Shown: in pieces, positions 1-9,550 of the stretch
Position numbering within the stretch: the stretch's first letter is position 1
Layout: the number at the start of each line of letters is the position of its first letter
Translations under genes and position numbers: made by a program
Notes under the pieces: generated by a model
Told to the model about the DNA's origin: nothing
Seen by the model: the letters and a program-made list of their open reading frames with translations, nothing else
Database searches by the model: none
DNA from: Desulfotomaculaceae bacterium
Lineage (GTDB): Bacteria > Bacillota > Desulfotomaculia > Desulfotomaculales > Pelotomaculaceae
Assembly (NCBI GenBank): GCA_028709235.1
Contig: JAQVXL010000001.1
Location: 46,678 to 110,677, forward strand
Length of the DNA: 64,000 bases
Reading direction: 5' to 3'

Positions 1-908
1 CTGACCTTATGAATATCCATCTCAATTTGTTTTATTAGCTCGGAAGGTGACGCAAACTTTTTCTCTCCTCTGATGCGTCTTGTAAAACTGACTTTAATCT
101 GCTTCCCGTAGAGGTCTTCGCAGAAATCCAGCAAATGGACTTCAATATTTCTTTTCTTGCCGTGGAAAGTTGGTTTAACCCCAATATTAGCCAGGCCGAA
201 ATACGTGTCGCTGTTATGATAGATTTTAGCTGCATACACGCCGTTTGCCGGCACCAGGATTTCTTGATCGAGCTCCAGGTTGGCGGTGGGAAAACCAAGT
301 GTTCGGCCTCGTTTTTCTCCGGCTACAACCTCCCCCGCTGTAAAAGGATCATACCCTAATAATTTTGCAGCCCCAGATACATCACCTGTTTTAATTAAGT
401 GTCTGATCATCGTACTGCTGACAGTTTGCCCTTCAACCATTACCGGTTGAACCACCTGCAAGGCAAAACCATAAATTTCAGAAAGATCTTTTAACAATTC
501 CGGGGTTCCCCGGCCGCGATGCCCGAATGTATAATTATAACCTACCACAACACCACGGACTCCAATTTCCTCACATAATACCATATTAACAAAATCTTCC
601 GGAGAGAGGCCGGCCAGTTTCAGGTTGAAAGGAATAGTTAAAAGTATTTTTACACCAAGTCTGGCAAATATTTTCTGTTTGTGTTCCTGCGATAATAGCT
701 GGGGCGGACAGCTTTCAGGTTTCAATACGGCCAGCGGGTGAGGATGAAAGGTAAACACGGCAGGTATGCCGTTAATTTCTTTCGCCATTTGCACAAGATT
801 ATAAATTAATTTTTGGTGCCCGATATGAACACCGTCAAAGTTGCCAAGGCCAATCACAATATTTTCATGCTTGCTTTTGAGACATTCCCAGCTGTTGTAT
901 TTAAGCAA
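1..908 (-). CDS. ribF: Bifunctional riboflavin kinase/FAD synthetase, 3' end cut by window
   Basis: RibF phosphorylates riboflavin to FMN and adenylylates FMN to FAD in the cytoplasm. The reading frame is open from a TTG at 908 to the window edge, about 302 codons, so only the last few residues are missing. The N-terminal adenylyltransferase motif NFDGVHIGHQ and FTFHPHP are visible, followed by a flavokinase domain with GFPTANL. The TTG is chosen because AGGAGGT lies 7 bases upstream and no ATG precedes the NFDG motif. It starts 17 bases after truB stops and is the last visible gene of the nusA-infB operon, as in many Firmicutes. Internal ATGs occur only after the nucleotide-binding motif. 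Confidence 0.95.
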   Translation of the reverse strand, partial: MLKYNSWECLKSKHENIVIGLGNFDGVHIGHQKLIYNLVQMAKEINGIPAVFTFHPHPLAVLKPESCPPQLLSQEHKQKIFARLGVKILLTIPFNLKLAGLSPEDFVNMVLCEEIGVRGVVVGYNYTFGHRGRGTPELLKDLSEIYGFALQVVQPVMVEGQTVSSTMIRHLIKTGDVSGAAKLLGYDPFTAGEVVAGEKRGRTLGFPTANLELDQEILVPANGVYAAKIYHNSDTYFGLANIGVKPTFHGKKRNIEVHLLDFCEDLYGKQIKVSFTRRIRGEKKFASPSELIKQIEMDIHKV

Positions 909-925
909 TATGCAGACCTCCTAAT

Positions 926-1855
926 TTACCTCGGCAGTACACAAACAGGCTTGAAAACTAACCGTTCGATATCCTGCGTGTCACAAATAGTTTCCGCCAC
1001 AGCCAGAAATCCTTCCGACCCGACCAGGCGGACCCGGTCACCTTCATTCAGACCTCCTGGCAGCTTCGCCACGCCGGGTGGATATAGTTTAGCTCCTGAC
1101 AGTACCGCCGGGATTGCCCCGTTTTTGACCAGAACAGCCGGCAGAGCGGAGAGCACTTGATCTATATTGATAACCTTTTCCATCAAGGTATTTTTCATTT
1201 TCAAAAGTTTAATTTCTTCTAGTGTAAGTGATTCAGATATTTTATAAGGACCTACTGCTGTCCTCACCAAAAAAGACATGTGAGCCCCACAGCCCAGCCT
1301 GGACCCTATATCAAGACAAAGGCTCCGCACATAAGTTCCCTTCGAACAGGACAAGTGCAGGAAGGCTCGTGGGTGGGGTGTACCCCAATTGTACCCGCTG
1401 ATAAATTCCAGCGAATTTATATTAACAACTCGCTCCGGCCGGTCAACTTCAAGACCAGCTCTGGCCAGTTGGTATAATTTCTTTCCATTCAGTTTTATAG
1501 CCGATGTCATCGGTGGTACCTGAATTATTTTACCATGAAAACACGGTAGCACCGCACGAACTTCATCCTCACACAAACCGGAAGCATCTTTTTCAACTGT
1601 AACCTCACCGTAGCCGTCTCCAGATAGCGTGGCAATACCAAATGTTATTTCAGCCCTGTATTCCTTATCTTCGTCGATCAGGTAGCCGGCCAGGCGTGTA
1701 GCACTACCTATACAGATCAGCAAAACACCCGCCGCGCCCGGATCAAGTGTGCCGGTATGTCCAACTTTTTTTATGCCAAGTAACCGGCGGATGAAATTAA
1801 CAACATCATGGGAAGTCATCCCTGGGGGTTTTAGAACGTTAATAAATCCATTCAC
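926..1855 (-). CDS. truB: tRNA pseudouridine(55) synthase
   Basis: TruB isomerises U55 in the T-loop of tRNAs. The 309-residue length is normal for the family. The catalytic aspartate is Asp38 in GTLDPGAAGVLL. The N-terminal KPPGMTSHDVV segment is typical, and the C-terminal 60 residues resemble a PUA-type RNA-binding domain. Its ATG overlaps the stop of nrnA by four bases, so the two are probably translationally coupled. It lies in the rimP-nusA-infB-rbfA operon, the usual Firmicute location. Confidence 0.97.
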   Translation of the reverse strand: MNGFINVLKPPGMTSHDVVNFIRRLLGIKKVGHTGTLDPGAAGVLLICIGSATRLAGYLIDEDKEYRAEITFGIATLSGDGYGEVTVEKDASGLCEDEVRAVLPCFHGKIIQVPPMTSAIKLNGKKLYQLARAGLEVDRPERVVNINSLEFISGYNWGTPHPRAFLHLSCSKGTYVRSLCLDIGSRLGCGAHMSFLVRTAVGPYKISESLTLEEIKLLKMKNTLMEKVINIDQVLSALPAVLVKNGAIPAVLSGAKLYPPGVAKLPGGLNEGDRVRLVGSEGFLAVAETICDTQDIERLVFKPVCVLPR

Positions 1856-2829
1856 CTGACAATGCCTCTTGCCGCCAATAAAGCTGCGGAAACAACCCGA
1901 TCTATTATTTCATTCAGATCTCCCTGCACCGTACAGCCTGAGGCGTGCGGGTGCCCGCCGCCGCCAAACAGCGCAGCCAGCCTGTTTACATCTATTGCAT
2001 CCTTCGAGCGAAAGCTTATCTTATAACTGCCTTCCCCAATTTCACGAAAGAGTATTCCCACTTCAACGCCTCTTATTGATTTAGCATAATTCACAAGACC
2101 TTCCGTATGCTCGTCCTTCGCGCCGGAGTTTTTAATTGTTTCGCGTGTAACTGTCATCCACGAAATTTTCCCGCATGAACTGGTAGTAAGCGTACTCAAT
2201 GCCGAGCACAGCAGTTGAAAAAATACCTTGGGCTTTTCCTCGTAAATGCGGACATTGATCAGCGCCGCCGGAACACCGATCTCCATAAGGTTCGCCACGC
2301 GGCGGAGCGTGCCCGGCGTAGTGCTATCGTACTGAAAGGAACCCGTATCAGTAACTATAGCCGTATAAAGGCATATTGCGACATCCAGGTTAATATCCAG
2401 GCCCATCTCAATAATCAGGTCATATATGATTTCTCCCACAGCCGCAGCAGCAGGGTCTACATACCTGTATTTACCGAAACAGGATGATGCCGCATGGTGA
2501 TCCAGGATGATTATATCCGTTTCTCCTGACAAAAGTTCCTGAAAACCCGGGCCTAGTCTTTCCGGTACAGAGCAGTCTAAAACAACCAGAGTATCAAACC
2601 CGCCATCCGGGGGTAAACCAACCCGATACTGATCCAACCCCGGTAGAAAATCATAAATTGCTGGAGACGGGTCAGGCCCGGCCATAATCACCTTTTTGCC
2701 CATGCTTTCCAGGGTTAATCCCAGAGCTAGTACTGAGCCCAGGGAATCACCGTCAGGCATAACATGACCGCAAACAAGAACGCTCTCAGCGCGCTTTAAA
2801 GCCGCGGCTACGTCAGCCAGGTTATTCAT
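1852..2829 (-). CDS. nrnA: DHH-family oligoribonuclease / pAp phosphatase NrnA
   Basis: NrnA degrades nano-RNAs and dephosphorylates 3'-phosphoadenosine 5'-phosphate, using manganese. The 325 residues carry the DHH signature: [12 protein letters not shown] at residues 21-32, DHH at 110-112, and the C-terminal DHHA1 motif [10 protein letters not shown] near residue 290. The gene overlaps rbfA by 8 bases and truB by 4. That order (rbfA-nrnA-truB) is common in Firmicutes and supports a role in RNA turnover within the translation operon. Confidence 0.95.
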   Translation of the reverse strand: MNNLADVAAALKRAESVLVCGHVMPDGDSLGSVLALGLTLESMGKKVIMAGPDPSPAIYDFLPGLDQYRVGLPPDGGFDTLVVLDCSVPERLGPGFQELLSGETDIIILDHHAASSCFGKYRYVDPAAAAVGEIIYDLIIEMGLDINLDVAICLYTAIVTDTGSFQYDSTTPGTLRRVANLMEIGVPAALINVRIYEEKPKVFFQLLCSALSTLTTSSCGKISWMTVTRETIKNSGAKDEHTEGLVNYAKSIRGVEVGILFREIGEGSYKISFRSKDAIDVNRLAALFGGGGHPHASGCTVQGDLNEIIDRVVSAALLAARGIVR

Positions 2830-3181
2830 TCAGACCGCCGCCTTTTTCCTTGACCGCTTCCATCAACGCCATTATTCTGGAACCGTGACTTATTGACTGA
2901 TCAAGTTTAAAGGTTATTTCCGGGGTATAACGCAGGCGAATCCTTCTTCCCAGTTCTCCCCGGATAAACCCCTGGGCCTTCTGCAGGGTTTCTATGGTAA
3001 CTTTCTGCTGGGCCGGTTCACCAAAAACACTGGCGTATACATTGGCATAGCGCAAGTCCTTTGAAACCTCAACAGACGTTATTGAGACAAAGCCTATTCT
3101 CGGGTCTTTCATCTCTTCTCTTAACAGCTCTGATACTTCCTTTTTAATGGCTTCAGCCAACCTTTCGGGACGGAAAGACAT
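2822..3181 (-). CDS. rbfA: 30S ribosome-binding factor A
   Basis: RbfA is a single-KH protein that binds immature 30S subunits and helps 16S rRNA 5' end maturation. The conserved N-terminus [17 protein letters not shown] and the central [17 protein letters not shown] segment are clear. A GTG at 3190 is also in frame, but the ATG at 3181 is preceded by AGAGGTG at the right distance and gives the usual 119-residue length. It sits between infB (71 bases upstream) and nrnA. Confidence 0.96.
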   Translation of the reverse strand: MSFRPERLAEAIKKEVSELLREEMKDPRIGFVSITSVEVSKDLRYANVYASVFGEPAQQKVTIETLQKAQGFIRGELGRRIRLRYTPEITFKLDQSISHGSRIMALMEAVKEKGGGLNE

Positions 3182-3252
3182 TCCGAGCACCTCTCATTGT
3201 AATCATCAGTCAAAAAGATATTAGAAAACAATAACAAACAAGTTAATATTAA

Positions 3253-6063
3253 TCAGGACAGCTGACGCTTGATTGTTTCAATATTGAAAGCCTCAACAAC
3301 GTCCCCTTCCTGTATTTCATTGAATTTTTCCATAGCCAAGCCGCACTCGTATCCCTGCAGCACTTCTTTAACATCGTCTTTAAAGCGCTTTAGAGACTCA
3401 AGCTTACCTTCATAAACAACGATTCCGTCACGCACTACCCTGGCGCCGGCGTCTCTTTCGATTTTGCCCTCAACGACGTAACAACCGGCTATCGTGCCAA
3501 TCCTGGAAGCCCTAAAAATCTTGCGTATTTCGGCGCGGCCGAGCATAACCTCGCGGTACTCCGGCTCAAGCAGACCACTCATTGCTGCCTTGACGTCTTC
3601 AATAGCATCATAGATCACCCTGTATAGTCGTATATCCACTTTTTCATTTTCTGCAGCCTTTCTGGCATTCACGTCAGGCCGCACGTTAAAACCGATGATG
3701 ATGGCGTTGGAAGCAGATGCGAACATAACATCAGTTTCTCTGATGGCGCCCACACCGCCATGAATAATATTAACCTTTACCTCACCCGTGTTCAATCTTT
3801 CCAGCGCCTGCCGGAGAGCTTCCGCTGATCCCTGCACATCAGCCTTGACAATAATCCCGAGTTCCTTGATTTGACCTTCCTGAATATGTTTAAAAAGGTC
3901 TTCTAAAGATACCTTGCTGGTGGTTCTCAGTTCCTCGTCGCGCTTTCTAGTTTGTCTCCTGGATGCAATGCTCCTGGCAAGTTTTTCATGCTCCGCAACA
4001 ATAAGTATATCACCAGCGGCCGGCACTTCGGAAAAACCAATAACCTCAACTGGTGTTGACGGACCTGCTTTTTTAATCCGGCGTCCCTTGTCGTCCATCA
4101 TAGCCCTCACCCGGCCTATCGCTGCCCCGGCAATAACGGTATCACCAACATTTAATGTGCCGCTCTGTATCAGGACCGACGCGACAGGGCCGCGGCCTTT
4201 GTCCAGTTCAGCTTCAATAACCGTGCCTCTTGCCGGACGGTTCGCATTTGCTTTCAGTTCGCCCATTTCTGCAACAAGCAGGATCATCTCTAAAAGTTCT
4301 TTAATACCTTGCTTATTGGCGGCCGAAACATTTACACAAATAGTATCCCCGCCCCACTCCTCAGACACCAGTCCATGTTCCGTCAATTCCTGTTTTACTT
4401 TATCAGGGTTCGCGCCCGGCTTATCGATCTTATTAATTGCGACAATAATGGGAACTTTGGCGTCTTTGGCGTGGTTTATTGCTTCCACTGTCTGGGGCAT
4501 CACCCCGTCATCTGCGGCCACTACCAAGATGGCAATATCGGTTACCTGGGCACCGCGCGCCCGCATTGCCGTGAAGGCCTCGTGGCCCGGTGTATCAATA
4601 AAGGTTATTTTTTTTCCATTATGCTCAATCTGGTATGCACCTATATGCTGTGTAATACCGCCGGCCTCAGTAGCAATAACGTTGGTTTTACGGATGGCAT
4701 CCAATAGTGAAGTCTTACCGTGGTCAACGTGTCCCATTACAGTTACCACACTGGCCCTATGCTGCAGCAGTTCCGGGCTGTCTTCGGGCTCCTGCATAAG
4801 CACCGCTTCCAGGTCTACAGGCAATTTAATCTCCACTTCATAGCCGAATTCACCAGCCAAAATAGTAGCTGTGTCAATATCGATTTCCTGGTTAATTGTG
4901 GCCAGGACACCCAACTGCATCAACTTCTTGATCAGTTCAGCGGGGCTTTTGTGGATTTTTAACGCCAGTTCCTGTACAGTCACCGATTCGCCAAGCACTA
5001 CGGGTTTTTTCTCAATCGGTTTAGAAGGTTTTTGCACCTGCTCCTGTACCCTGGAAGGTCCTTTTTTACGGTGGGCATTCGAGCGAAGTCTTGCTTCAGC
5101 CTGATCAGCAACAGAACTCCTCTTTTCAAAACGGCTCCTTGGTCCAGGTTTTTTGAAACCGGGTTTAGGCTGTTTAGATTTCTCCGCTGTTTTTGCCTTG
5201 TCTGCTGGCATGCGGCTCTTATCGTCCACTCTAGGGATCTGCAGAGGCTGATCAGCCCTCGGTTTCACACCCTGGCTGGCATCGGCACGAACCTGCCGGG
5301 CTGTTGGTTTTGGCCTGGCGCCCTGAGTGCTGCCAGGCCGCGGCGTTCCCATACCACGCTGCGGCGGCCTGGCCCCTGAGGCAGCCTGCCCGGCTCCTGT
5401 CCTAAAAGGGGTGCCCTGTCTCTGGCCGGTAGGTCTGTCATAAGGCCTGTCGGGCCCAGTGCCGGGTTGCGTCCTGTGGTCAGCAGCCGGCCTTGCCGCG
5501 CTACGGTCCTGACGCTGATGCTCCTGCCGGGGTGAGCGTTCTTGCTGAGTTCTACCAACCTGGGCACGGTCCTGCTGACTATCATGCCTGGGTTTAAAAA
5601 ATTGATCGCTTCTGGGAGTACTTTTTGATTTTGCAGTTCCTGACTGTCTTTCTTGAAAGCGTCTGTCCGGTGGACGGGAGGGCACACGGTCAAATGTGCC
5701 GTGTCCGCGATAAGAATCAGATCGCACACTCTTTTCTTCCTTTTTATGCTCTCCCTTTAACTGTTTTTCACCACCAGTGACAGGTTTCTGTTCAGATAGA
5801 GTTTTTTTCTTCTCACCCTGTTCCACCTGCTGGGTGGCAGACGGAACAGACTGACCAGTTCCCGCAAGTTTCCTGGCAGCATCAGCATTCTTCGCTTTAA
5901 CTTCATCTTTTTTATAAATTTTGCGTAGCTCCTCGATATCGCTGTCTTCCAAAGTACTCATATGAGATTTGACAGGTGTACCCATGTCGTTTAACTTGTT
6001 GATAATTTCCTTGCTTTCTATGTTAAGTTCCTTGGCGAGTTCGTGTACACGTTTTTTTGCCAT
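3253..6063 (-). CDS. infB: Translation initiation factor IF-2
   Basis: IF-2 is the GTPase that brings initiator tRNA to the 30S subunit. The 936 residues have a short IF2N helical domain at the N-terminus. A long low-complexity linker rich in Arg, Gln, Pro and Lys follows (about 60-345), then a second IF2N domain at about 360-410. The G domain has GHVDHGKTS at 444-452, a DTPGHEAF switch II motif and NKID. Domains II to IV follow. The linker makes the protein long but is normal for this group. It follows ylxR after 85 bases; the usual ylxQ gene is absent from that gap. Confidence 0.98.
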   Translation of the reverse strand: MAKKRVHELAKELNIESKEIINKLNDMGTPVKSHMSTLEDSDIEELRKIYKKDEVKAKNADAARKLAGTGQSVPSATQQVEQGEKKKTLSEQKPVTGGEKQLKGEHKKEEKSVRSDSYRGHGTFDRVPSRPPDRRFQERQSGTAKSKSTPRSDQFFKPRHDSQQDRAQVGRTQQERSPRQEHQRQDRSAARPAADHRTQPGTGPDRPYDRPTGQRQGTPFRTGAGQAASGARPPQRGMGTPRPGSTQGARPKPTARQVRADASQGVKPRADQPLQIPRVDDKSRMPADKAKTAEKSKQPKPGFKKPGPRSRFEKRSSVADQAEARLRSNAHRKKGPSRVQEQVQKPSKPIEKKPVVLGESVTVQELALKIHKSPAELIKKLMQLGVLATINQEIDIDTATILAGEFGYEVEIKLPVDLEAVLMQEPEDSPELLQHRASVVTVMGHVDHGKTSLLDAIRKTNVIATEAGGITQHIGAYQIEHNGKKITFIDTPGHEAFTAMRARGAQVTDIAILVVAADDGVMPQTVEAINHAKDAKVPIIVAINKIDKPGANPDKVKQELTEHGLVSEEWGGDTICVNVSAANKQGIKELLEMILLVAEMGELKANANRPARGTVIEAELDKGRGPVASVLIQSGTLNVGDTVIAGAAIGRVRAMMDDKGRRIKKAGPSTPVEVIGFSEVPAAGDILIVAEHEKLARSIASRRQTRKRDEELRTTSKVSLEDLFKHIQEGQIKELGIIVKADVQGSAEALRQALERLNTGEVKVNIIHGGVGAIRETDVMFASASNAIIIGFNVRPDVNARKAAENEKVDIRLYRVIYDAIEDVKAAMSGLLEPEYREVMLGRAEIRKIFRASRIGTIAGCYVVEGKIERDAGARVVRDGIVVYEGKLESLKRFKDDVKEVLQGYECGLAMEKFNEIQEGDVVEAFNIETIKRQLS

Positions 6064-6148
6064 CCAATCACCTCCAAGATTTTAGTTATCTTATTTTGAC
6101 ATCTCCCCTTCCCGGGGCAGCTTCAGAACTAACAAGCCGGAGCAAACA

Positions 6149-6421
6149 TCATTCATTCTTCACCAGCCCCCTCTTTAAATCTTCCACCAACTCCTGACTA
6201 ATTGTTCGCTGCAGTGCTTTATCAAGACGTTTACCCTTCAGCGCTCTAGTAAGGCAGTCCAAGCCCGGGCATATATATGCGCCGCGACCTGATTTTTTCC
6301 CCGTAGGGTCTATTTCCACAGAGTCATCAGGCGTGCGGACCACCCTGATCAGCTGTTTTTTGGGTTTCATCTCCTGACATCCAACACACATGCGCTGGGG
6401 AATTTTTTTTACTTTCGACAC
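6149..6421 (-). CDS. ylxR: YlxR/RnpM family RNA-binding protein (DUF448)
   Basis: This 90-residue protein has the YlxR features: RMCVGCQEMKPKKQLIRVV near the N-terminus, then GRGAYIC and a CLTRALK segment. YlxR homologues bind RNA, and in Bacillus subtilis one (RnpM) has been reported to modulate RNase P. It lies 12 bases after nusA and before infB, the standard neighbourhood. No frameshift or unusual residue is evident. Confidence 0.93.
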   Translation of the reverse strand: MSKVKKIPQRMCVGCQEMKPKKQLIRVVRTPDDSVEIDPTGKKSGRGAYICPGLDCLTRALKGKRLDKALQRTISQELVEDLKRGLVKNE

Positions 6422-6433
6422 CGGACCTCTCTC

Positions 6434-7516
6434 CTATTCGAATTCATTTTCAAAAAGGTCGCTGTACTCATCAGGATATATCTCTCTCATCTGGGATTCA
6501 CTCTTGATATCTATCTTCCAACCAGTGAGCTTTGCCGCCAGCCGAGCGTTTTGACCTTCTTTGCCAATTGCGAGTGAAAGTTGATAGTCCGGCACGATGA
6601 CTCTCGCTACCTTTTCTTCTTCCCATATTTCTACCGCGACAACTTTGGCTGGGCTTAAGGAACTGGCCACAAACTTGGACGGATCTGTATTCCATTTAAT
6701 TATATCTATCTTTTCCCCGTTCAGTTCGTTTACAATATTCTGGACCCTCATCCCTCTTGGTCCAACACATGCGCCGACCGGATCTACATTATCTTCTTTG
6801 GAATAGACCGCTATCTTTGAACGGGCGCTTGCTTCCCTGGCTACTCCCTTGAGTTCGATAACACCGTCGAGTAGTTCGGGAACTTCTATTTCAAAAAGCC
6901 GTTTCAACAGGCCGGGGTGGGTGCGGGAAACAAGGATCTGAGGTCCTTTGGTAGTTTTTCTGACCTCTATTATATAAACCTTAATCCGGTTTCCCTGCCG
7001 GTAATCCTCCCTTGGCATCTGTTCTGACGGGGCAAGAATTGCCTCTGTTTTTCCCAGTTCTATATAAACATTTTTTTGCTCAATACGCTGGACAACACCT
7101 GTTACGATATCGCCTTCCCGATTTGCGAATTCTTCAAAAATTATATTCCTTTCAGCTTCACGGATCCGCTGGACGACTACCTGTTTGGCTGTCTGAGCTG
7201 CAATCCGGCCAAAGTTTCTTGGTGTAACTTCACTCTCAACGATATCCCCTAGTTCATAATTAGGATTTATTCTTTGCGCGTCTTCCAGCGTAATCTCCTG
7301 TCGTTGATCTTCAACCATATCTTTAATAGTCCGTTGGGTAAATACCCTGAAATCCCCGGTCTCACGATCTATATGGACCCGGGCATTTTGCAGTGATCCG
7401 AAGTTCCTCTTATAAGCAGATAATAAAGCTGCTTCTATTGCTTCCAGCAGCACATCAACCGAGATGCCCTTTTCTTTCTCCAAGTCTTCAAGGGCTTCTA
7501 AAAAATCGATGTTCAT
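6434..7516 (-). CDS. nusA: Transcription termination/antitermination factor NusA
   Basis: NusA binds RNA polymerase and nascent RNA and controls pausing and termination. The protein has the N-terminal polymerase-binding domain, an S1 domain (GDIVTGVVQRIEQKNVYIEL) and two KH domains (VGPRGMRVQNIVNELNGEKI; IGKEGQNARLAAKLTGW). It lacks the C-terminal acidic repeats of enterobacterial NusA, as expected for Firmicutes. The ATG at 7516 is favoured over an upstream in-frame start at 7540, because GGGGAGGAG sits just before it; this gives 360 residues. It begins 20 bases after rimP. Confidence 0.97.
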   Translation of the reverse strand: MNIDFLEALEDLEKEKGISVDVLLEAIEAALLSAYKRNFGSLQNARVHIDRETGDFRVFTQRTIKDMVEDQRQEITLEDAQRINPNYELGDIVESEVTPRNFGRIAAQTAKQVVVQRIREAERNIIFEEFANREGDIVTGVVQRIEQKNVYIELGKTEAILAPSEQMPREDYRQGNRIKVYIIEVRKTTKGPQILVSRTHPGLLKRLFEIEVPELLDGVIELKGVAREASARSKIAVYSKEDNVDPVGACVGPRGMRVQNIVNELNGEKIDIIKWNTDPSKFVASSLSPAKVVAVEIWEEEKVARVIVPDYQLSLAIGKEGQNARLAAKLTGWKIDIKSESQMREIYPDEYSDLFENEFE

Positions 7517-7536
7517 GATTTCTCCTCCCCGAACTC

Positions 7537-8013
7537 TCAAAATTCCGCTTTCAGCCGTGCCGATGCAACCTGACTATAATGAATTGTTAATTCTTTGCCT
7601 TCTGAATCAAGAATTATGTTATCATCGCGGACCGCTGCAATGCGTCCGGCAATAATCTTATTGCCATTATATGGGACATACGTGGTAATGACAGCTATGT
7701 TACCGGCAAAGCGGTTAAAATCGGATAATTTTTTCAGCGGTCTTTCGAGCCCGGGTGATGAAACCTCAAGATTATAGGATTGGGGTATTGGATCCTTTTC
7801 ATCTAATATCCTGTCAATTTTCCGTGAAAGATACCCGCAGTCTTCAATTCCTATGCCGCCGGGCTTATCAATAAAAATTCGCAGGTACCAGCAGGCACCT
7901 TCTTTAACAAATTCAATGTCGACCAGCTCCATACCGGATTCCTGGACGCAGGGCGTGATTAATTCCTCGACAATTTCAACAGTCCTTTTTTGGGACAACT
8001 TTAGAACCTCCAT
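7537..8013 (-). CDS. rimP: Ribosome maturation factor RimP
   Basis: RimP assists 30S subunit assembly. The open frame runs back to 8154, but that region contains the -35/-10 promoter and a leader hairpin. Starting at the ATG at 8013 gives 158 residues, the usual family size. The conserved core VDIEFVKEGACWYLRIFID and VSSPGLERPL is present. No strong ribosome-binding site precedes 8013; an in-frame ATG at 8055 is the alternative. It is the first gene of the rimP-nusA-ylxR-infB-rbfA-nrnA-truB-ribF operon. Confidence 0.93.
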   Translation of the reverse strand: MEVLKLSQKRTVEIVEELITPCVQESGMELVDIEFVKEGACWYLRIFIDKPGGIGIEDCGYLSRKIDRILDEKDPIPQSYNLEVSSPGLERPLKKLSDFNRFAGNIAVITTYVPYNGNKIIAGRIAAVRDDNIILDSEGKELTIHYSQVASARLKAEF

Positions 8014-8059
8014 GGCAATATGTTTTCCGCTAAACCTGCGAATTATCTCCAACATAAGA

Positions 8060-8085
8060 CGAAAGAGTGGGCGCCACCCACTCCT
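8060..8085 (-). promoter_or_regulatory. rimP leader hairpin
   Basis: On the minus strand a GAGTGGG arm pairs with CCCACTC across a five-base loop, followed by CTTTCGTCTT. It lies in the 5' leader, between the promoter and the rimP start. The weak T-run makes it terminator-like, so an attenuator in front of the nusA operon is possible. From memory, similar GAGTGGG hairpins precede rimP in other Firmicutes. Confidence 0.55.
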
Positions 8086-8125
8086 TAAAAAGAAGTTAAA
8101 ATCTACCTTGCCGAAAACCATGGAT

Positions 8126-8154
8126 AGTATATCACAGAAGACATTTGTTGACAA
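8126..8154 (-). promoter_or_regulatory. Sigma-A promoter of the rimP-nusA-infB operon
   Basis: The minus strand reads TTGTCA (8154-8149), 17 bases, then TATACT (8131-8126). This is a near-consensus vegetative promoter directly after the stop of the upstream glycosyltransferase gene. It gives a leader of roughly 105 bases before the rimP ATG at 8013. Confidence 0.75.
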
Positions 8155-8172
8155 GTGCGAATATGCCTCAGG

Positions 8173-9342
8173 TTATTTTGTCGCCTGTATAACGTCAGCG
8201 CTACCCACAGCTATTGCCATCAACCTGACAACATCACGCGCCGCGTTTGGTTTGCCGCGGGCTGCTGATGCGCGCGCCATATTTTCTATTTTTACAGGGT
8301 CCTTGAGATAATCCTGTACTAGAGATGCCAGATTGGCCATATCAATCCTGACACCGGCGCCGGCGGCGGTCATAAATTCAGCATTTCTTACCTCCTGACC
8401 CGGCAGGGGATCCACAATAAATATCGGCAGTCCCAAAGCCATAGCTTCAGCACAGGCCAGTCCGCCCGCTTTGCCCACCATAAAATCCGAAGCTGCCATC
8501 AGTTCGTTGATGTTGTCAACAAAGCCATAAATCTTTACTCGGCATGACATTTCCTGAACCATATTATCCAACTTTTCCCGCAGTGCGGCATTAACGCCGG
8601 AAACACATATCAGCTGGCAGCGGTTGCTGTTTCCCAACGTTTTAAACACAGTATCAATAGGCCCCATGCCCAACCCGCCACCCATAAGCAGAACCACCGG
8701 CAGATCCGGCTCCAGTCCGATCTGTTTGCGCAGCAGAACTTTGTCATACCGGGCAAAAAATTGAGAGTGAATGGGTATCCCCGTCGCGTACACGCGACCC
8801 GGGTCTATGCCGAATGCTAAACACTGTGGTATTAGGTCCTCGGAACCAACTATATAGTTGTCTACTTCAGGAAATATATAAAAAGAATGGACGTCGTAGT
8901 CGGTAATTATTGCAAATAGCGGACCCCGAAACACTCCTTTTTTCTTAAGGAATGATACTATGCCTAGGGGGAATGCATGTGTACAGGCAATAATTTCAGG
9001 CTTAAAATCATTTATGTATTCCACAAGCCTGGGCGCAGCCGCAATGTTTAAAATATGGCTGAAGCCGACCTTGCCTTTCCCGGATAAAGGCTTCCCGCGC
9101 TCGGCCTGGCGGTACAGAAATCCATACAGCAGCGGCGACTTTTTCAGCATTTCCATGTAAGCGCCCAGCACCAAATTCCCAAGGAACGGGCTGGCATAGC
9201 TGAAAGTATCGAGAATCCTGATCTCAGCGCCGGGATAAAGTGCTCCCGCCGCTTCCTTGAGCGCTTCCGCCGTACGCATATGGCCGGCCCCGACAGCCAC
9301 GGATAGTATCAGAACTTTTTTAAGCCCGCTAATTTTTGACAA
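8173..9342 (-). CDS. MGDG synthase-like lipid glycosyltransferase (UgtP family)
   Basis: The 389-residue protein looks like a GT28/MGDG-synthase glycosyltransferase, which transfers sugar from a UDP-sugar to diacylglycerol at the inner membrane face. The N-terminal LILSVAVGAGHMRTAEAL motif matches the GxGH acceptor motif of this family. A second Rossmann domain contains MGGGLGMGP and a C-terminal donor-site segment, MVGKAGGLACAEAMALGLP. The start is a TTG at 9342 close to AGAGG, so the exact start is uncertain. Acceptor and sugar cannot be read from sequence. It is separated from proS by 208 bases containing a hairpin repeat. Confidence 0.85.
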   Translation of the reverse strand: MSKISGLKKVLILSVAVGAGHMRTAEALKEAAGALYPGAEIRILDTFSYASPFLGNLVLGAYMEMLKKSPLLYGFLYRQAERGKPLSGKGKVGFSHILNIAAAPRLVEYINDFKPEIIACTHAFPLGIVSFLKKKGVFRGPLFAIITDYDVHSFYIFPEVDNYIVGSEDLIPQCLAFGIDPGRVYATGIPIHSQFFARYDKVLLRKQIGLEPDLPVVLLMGGGLGMGPIDTVFKTLGNSNRCQLICVSGVNAALREKLDNMVQEMSCRVKIYGFVDNINELMAASDFMVGKAGGLACAEAMALGLPIFIVDPLPGQEVRNAEFMTAAGAGVRIDMANLASLVQDYLKDPVKIENMARASAARGKPNAARDVVRLMAIAVGSADVIQATK

Positions 9343-9427
9343 CCTCTTTCCAGGTAAACGTTGGCGGAAACAGTGAAATTATGTCTAGTTACTTCTTCTG
9401 TTTGGTGACACTTCGACAGATGAATGG

Positions 9428-9474
9428 GGACACATCTCTCTAGTAGATATTTCTTCGCGGTCGGAGATGTGTCC
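9428..9474. repeat. Dispersed hairpin element, copy A (GGGGACAYAYCTC family)
   Basis: GGACACATCTC (9428-9438) and its exact complement GAGATGTGTCC (9464-9474) flank a 25-base loop. Similar arms recur at 12410, 14854 and 34879. It lies in the gap between the glycosyltransferase gene and proS. Confidence 0.6.
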
Positions 9475-9550
9475 TTCGACCCGAATGGCTGAGGAATTTG
9501 TGCAGCTTGAATCCGCCCTCGCGTCTTACATCTCACGTCTTACGTCTGAA

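Noticed and set aside
35-298. 87-codon minus-strand open frame
   Set aside because: It is out of frame with ribF, whose conserved C-terminal sequence runs through the same bases.
3914-4843. 309-codon plus-strand open frame
   Set aside because: It lies entirely antisense to the G-domain part of infB; Ser/Ile-rich composition is that of a shadow frame.
5265-5729. 154-codon minus-strand open frame
   Set aside because: It is a second frame within the low-complexity linker of infB and has no independent ribosome-binding site.
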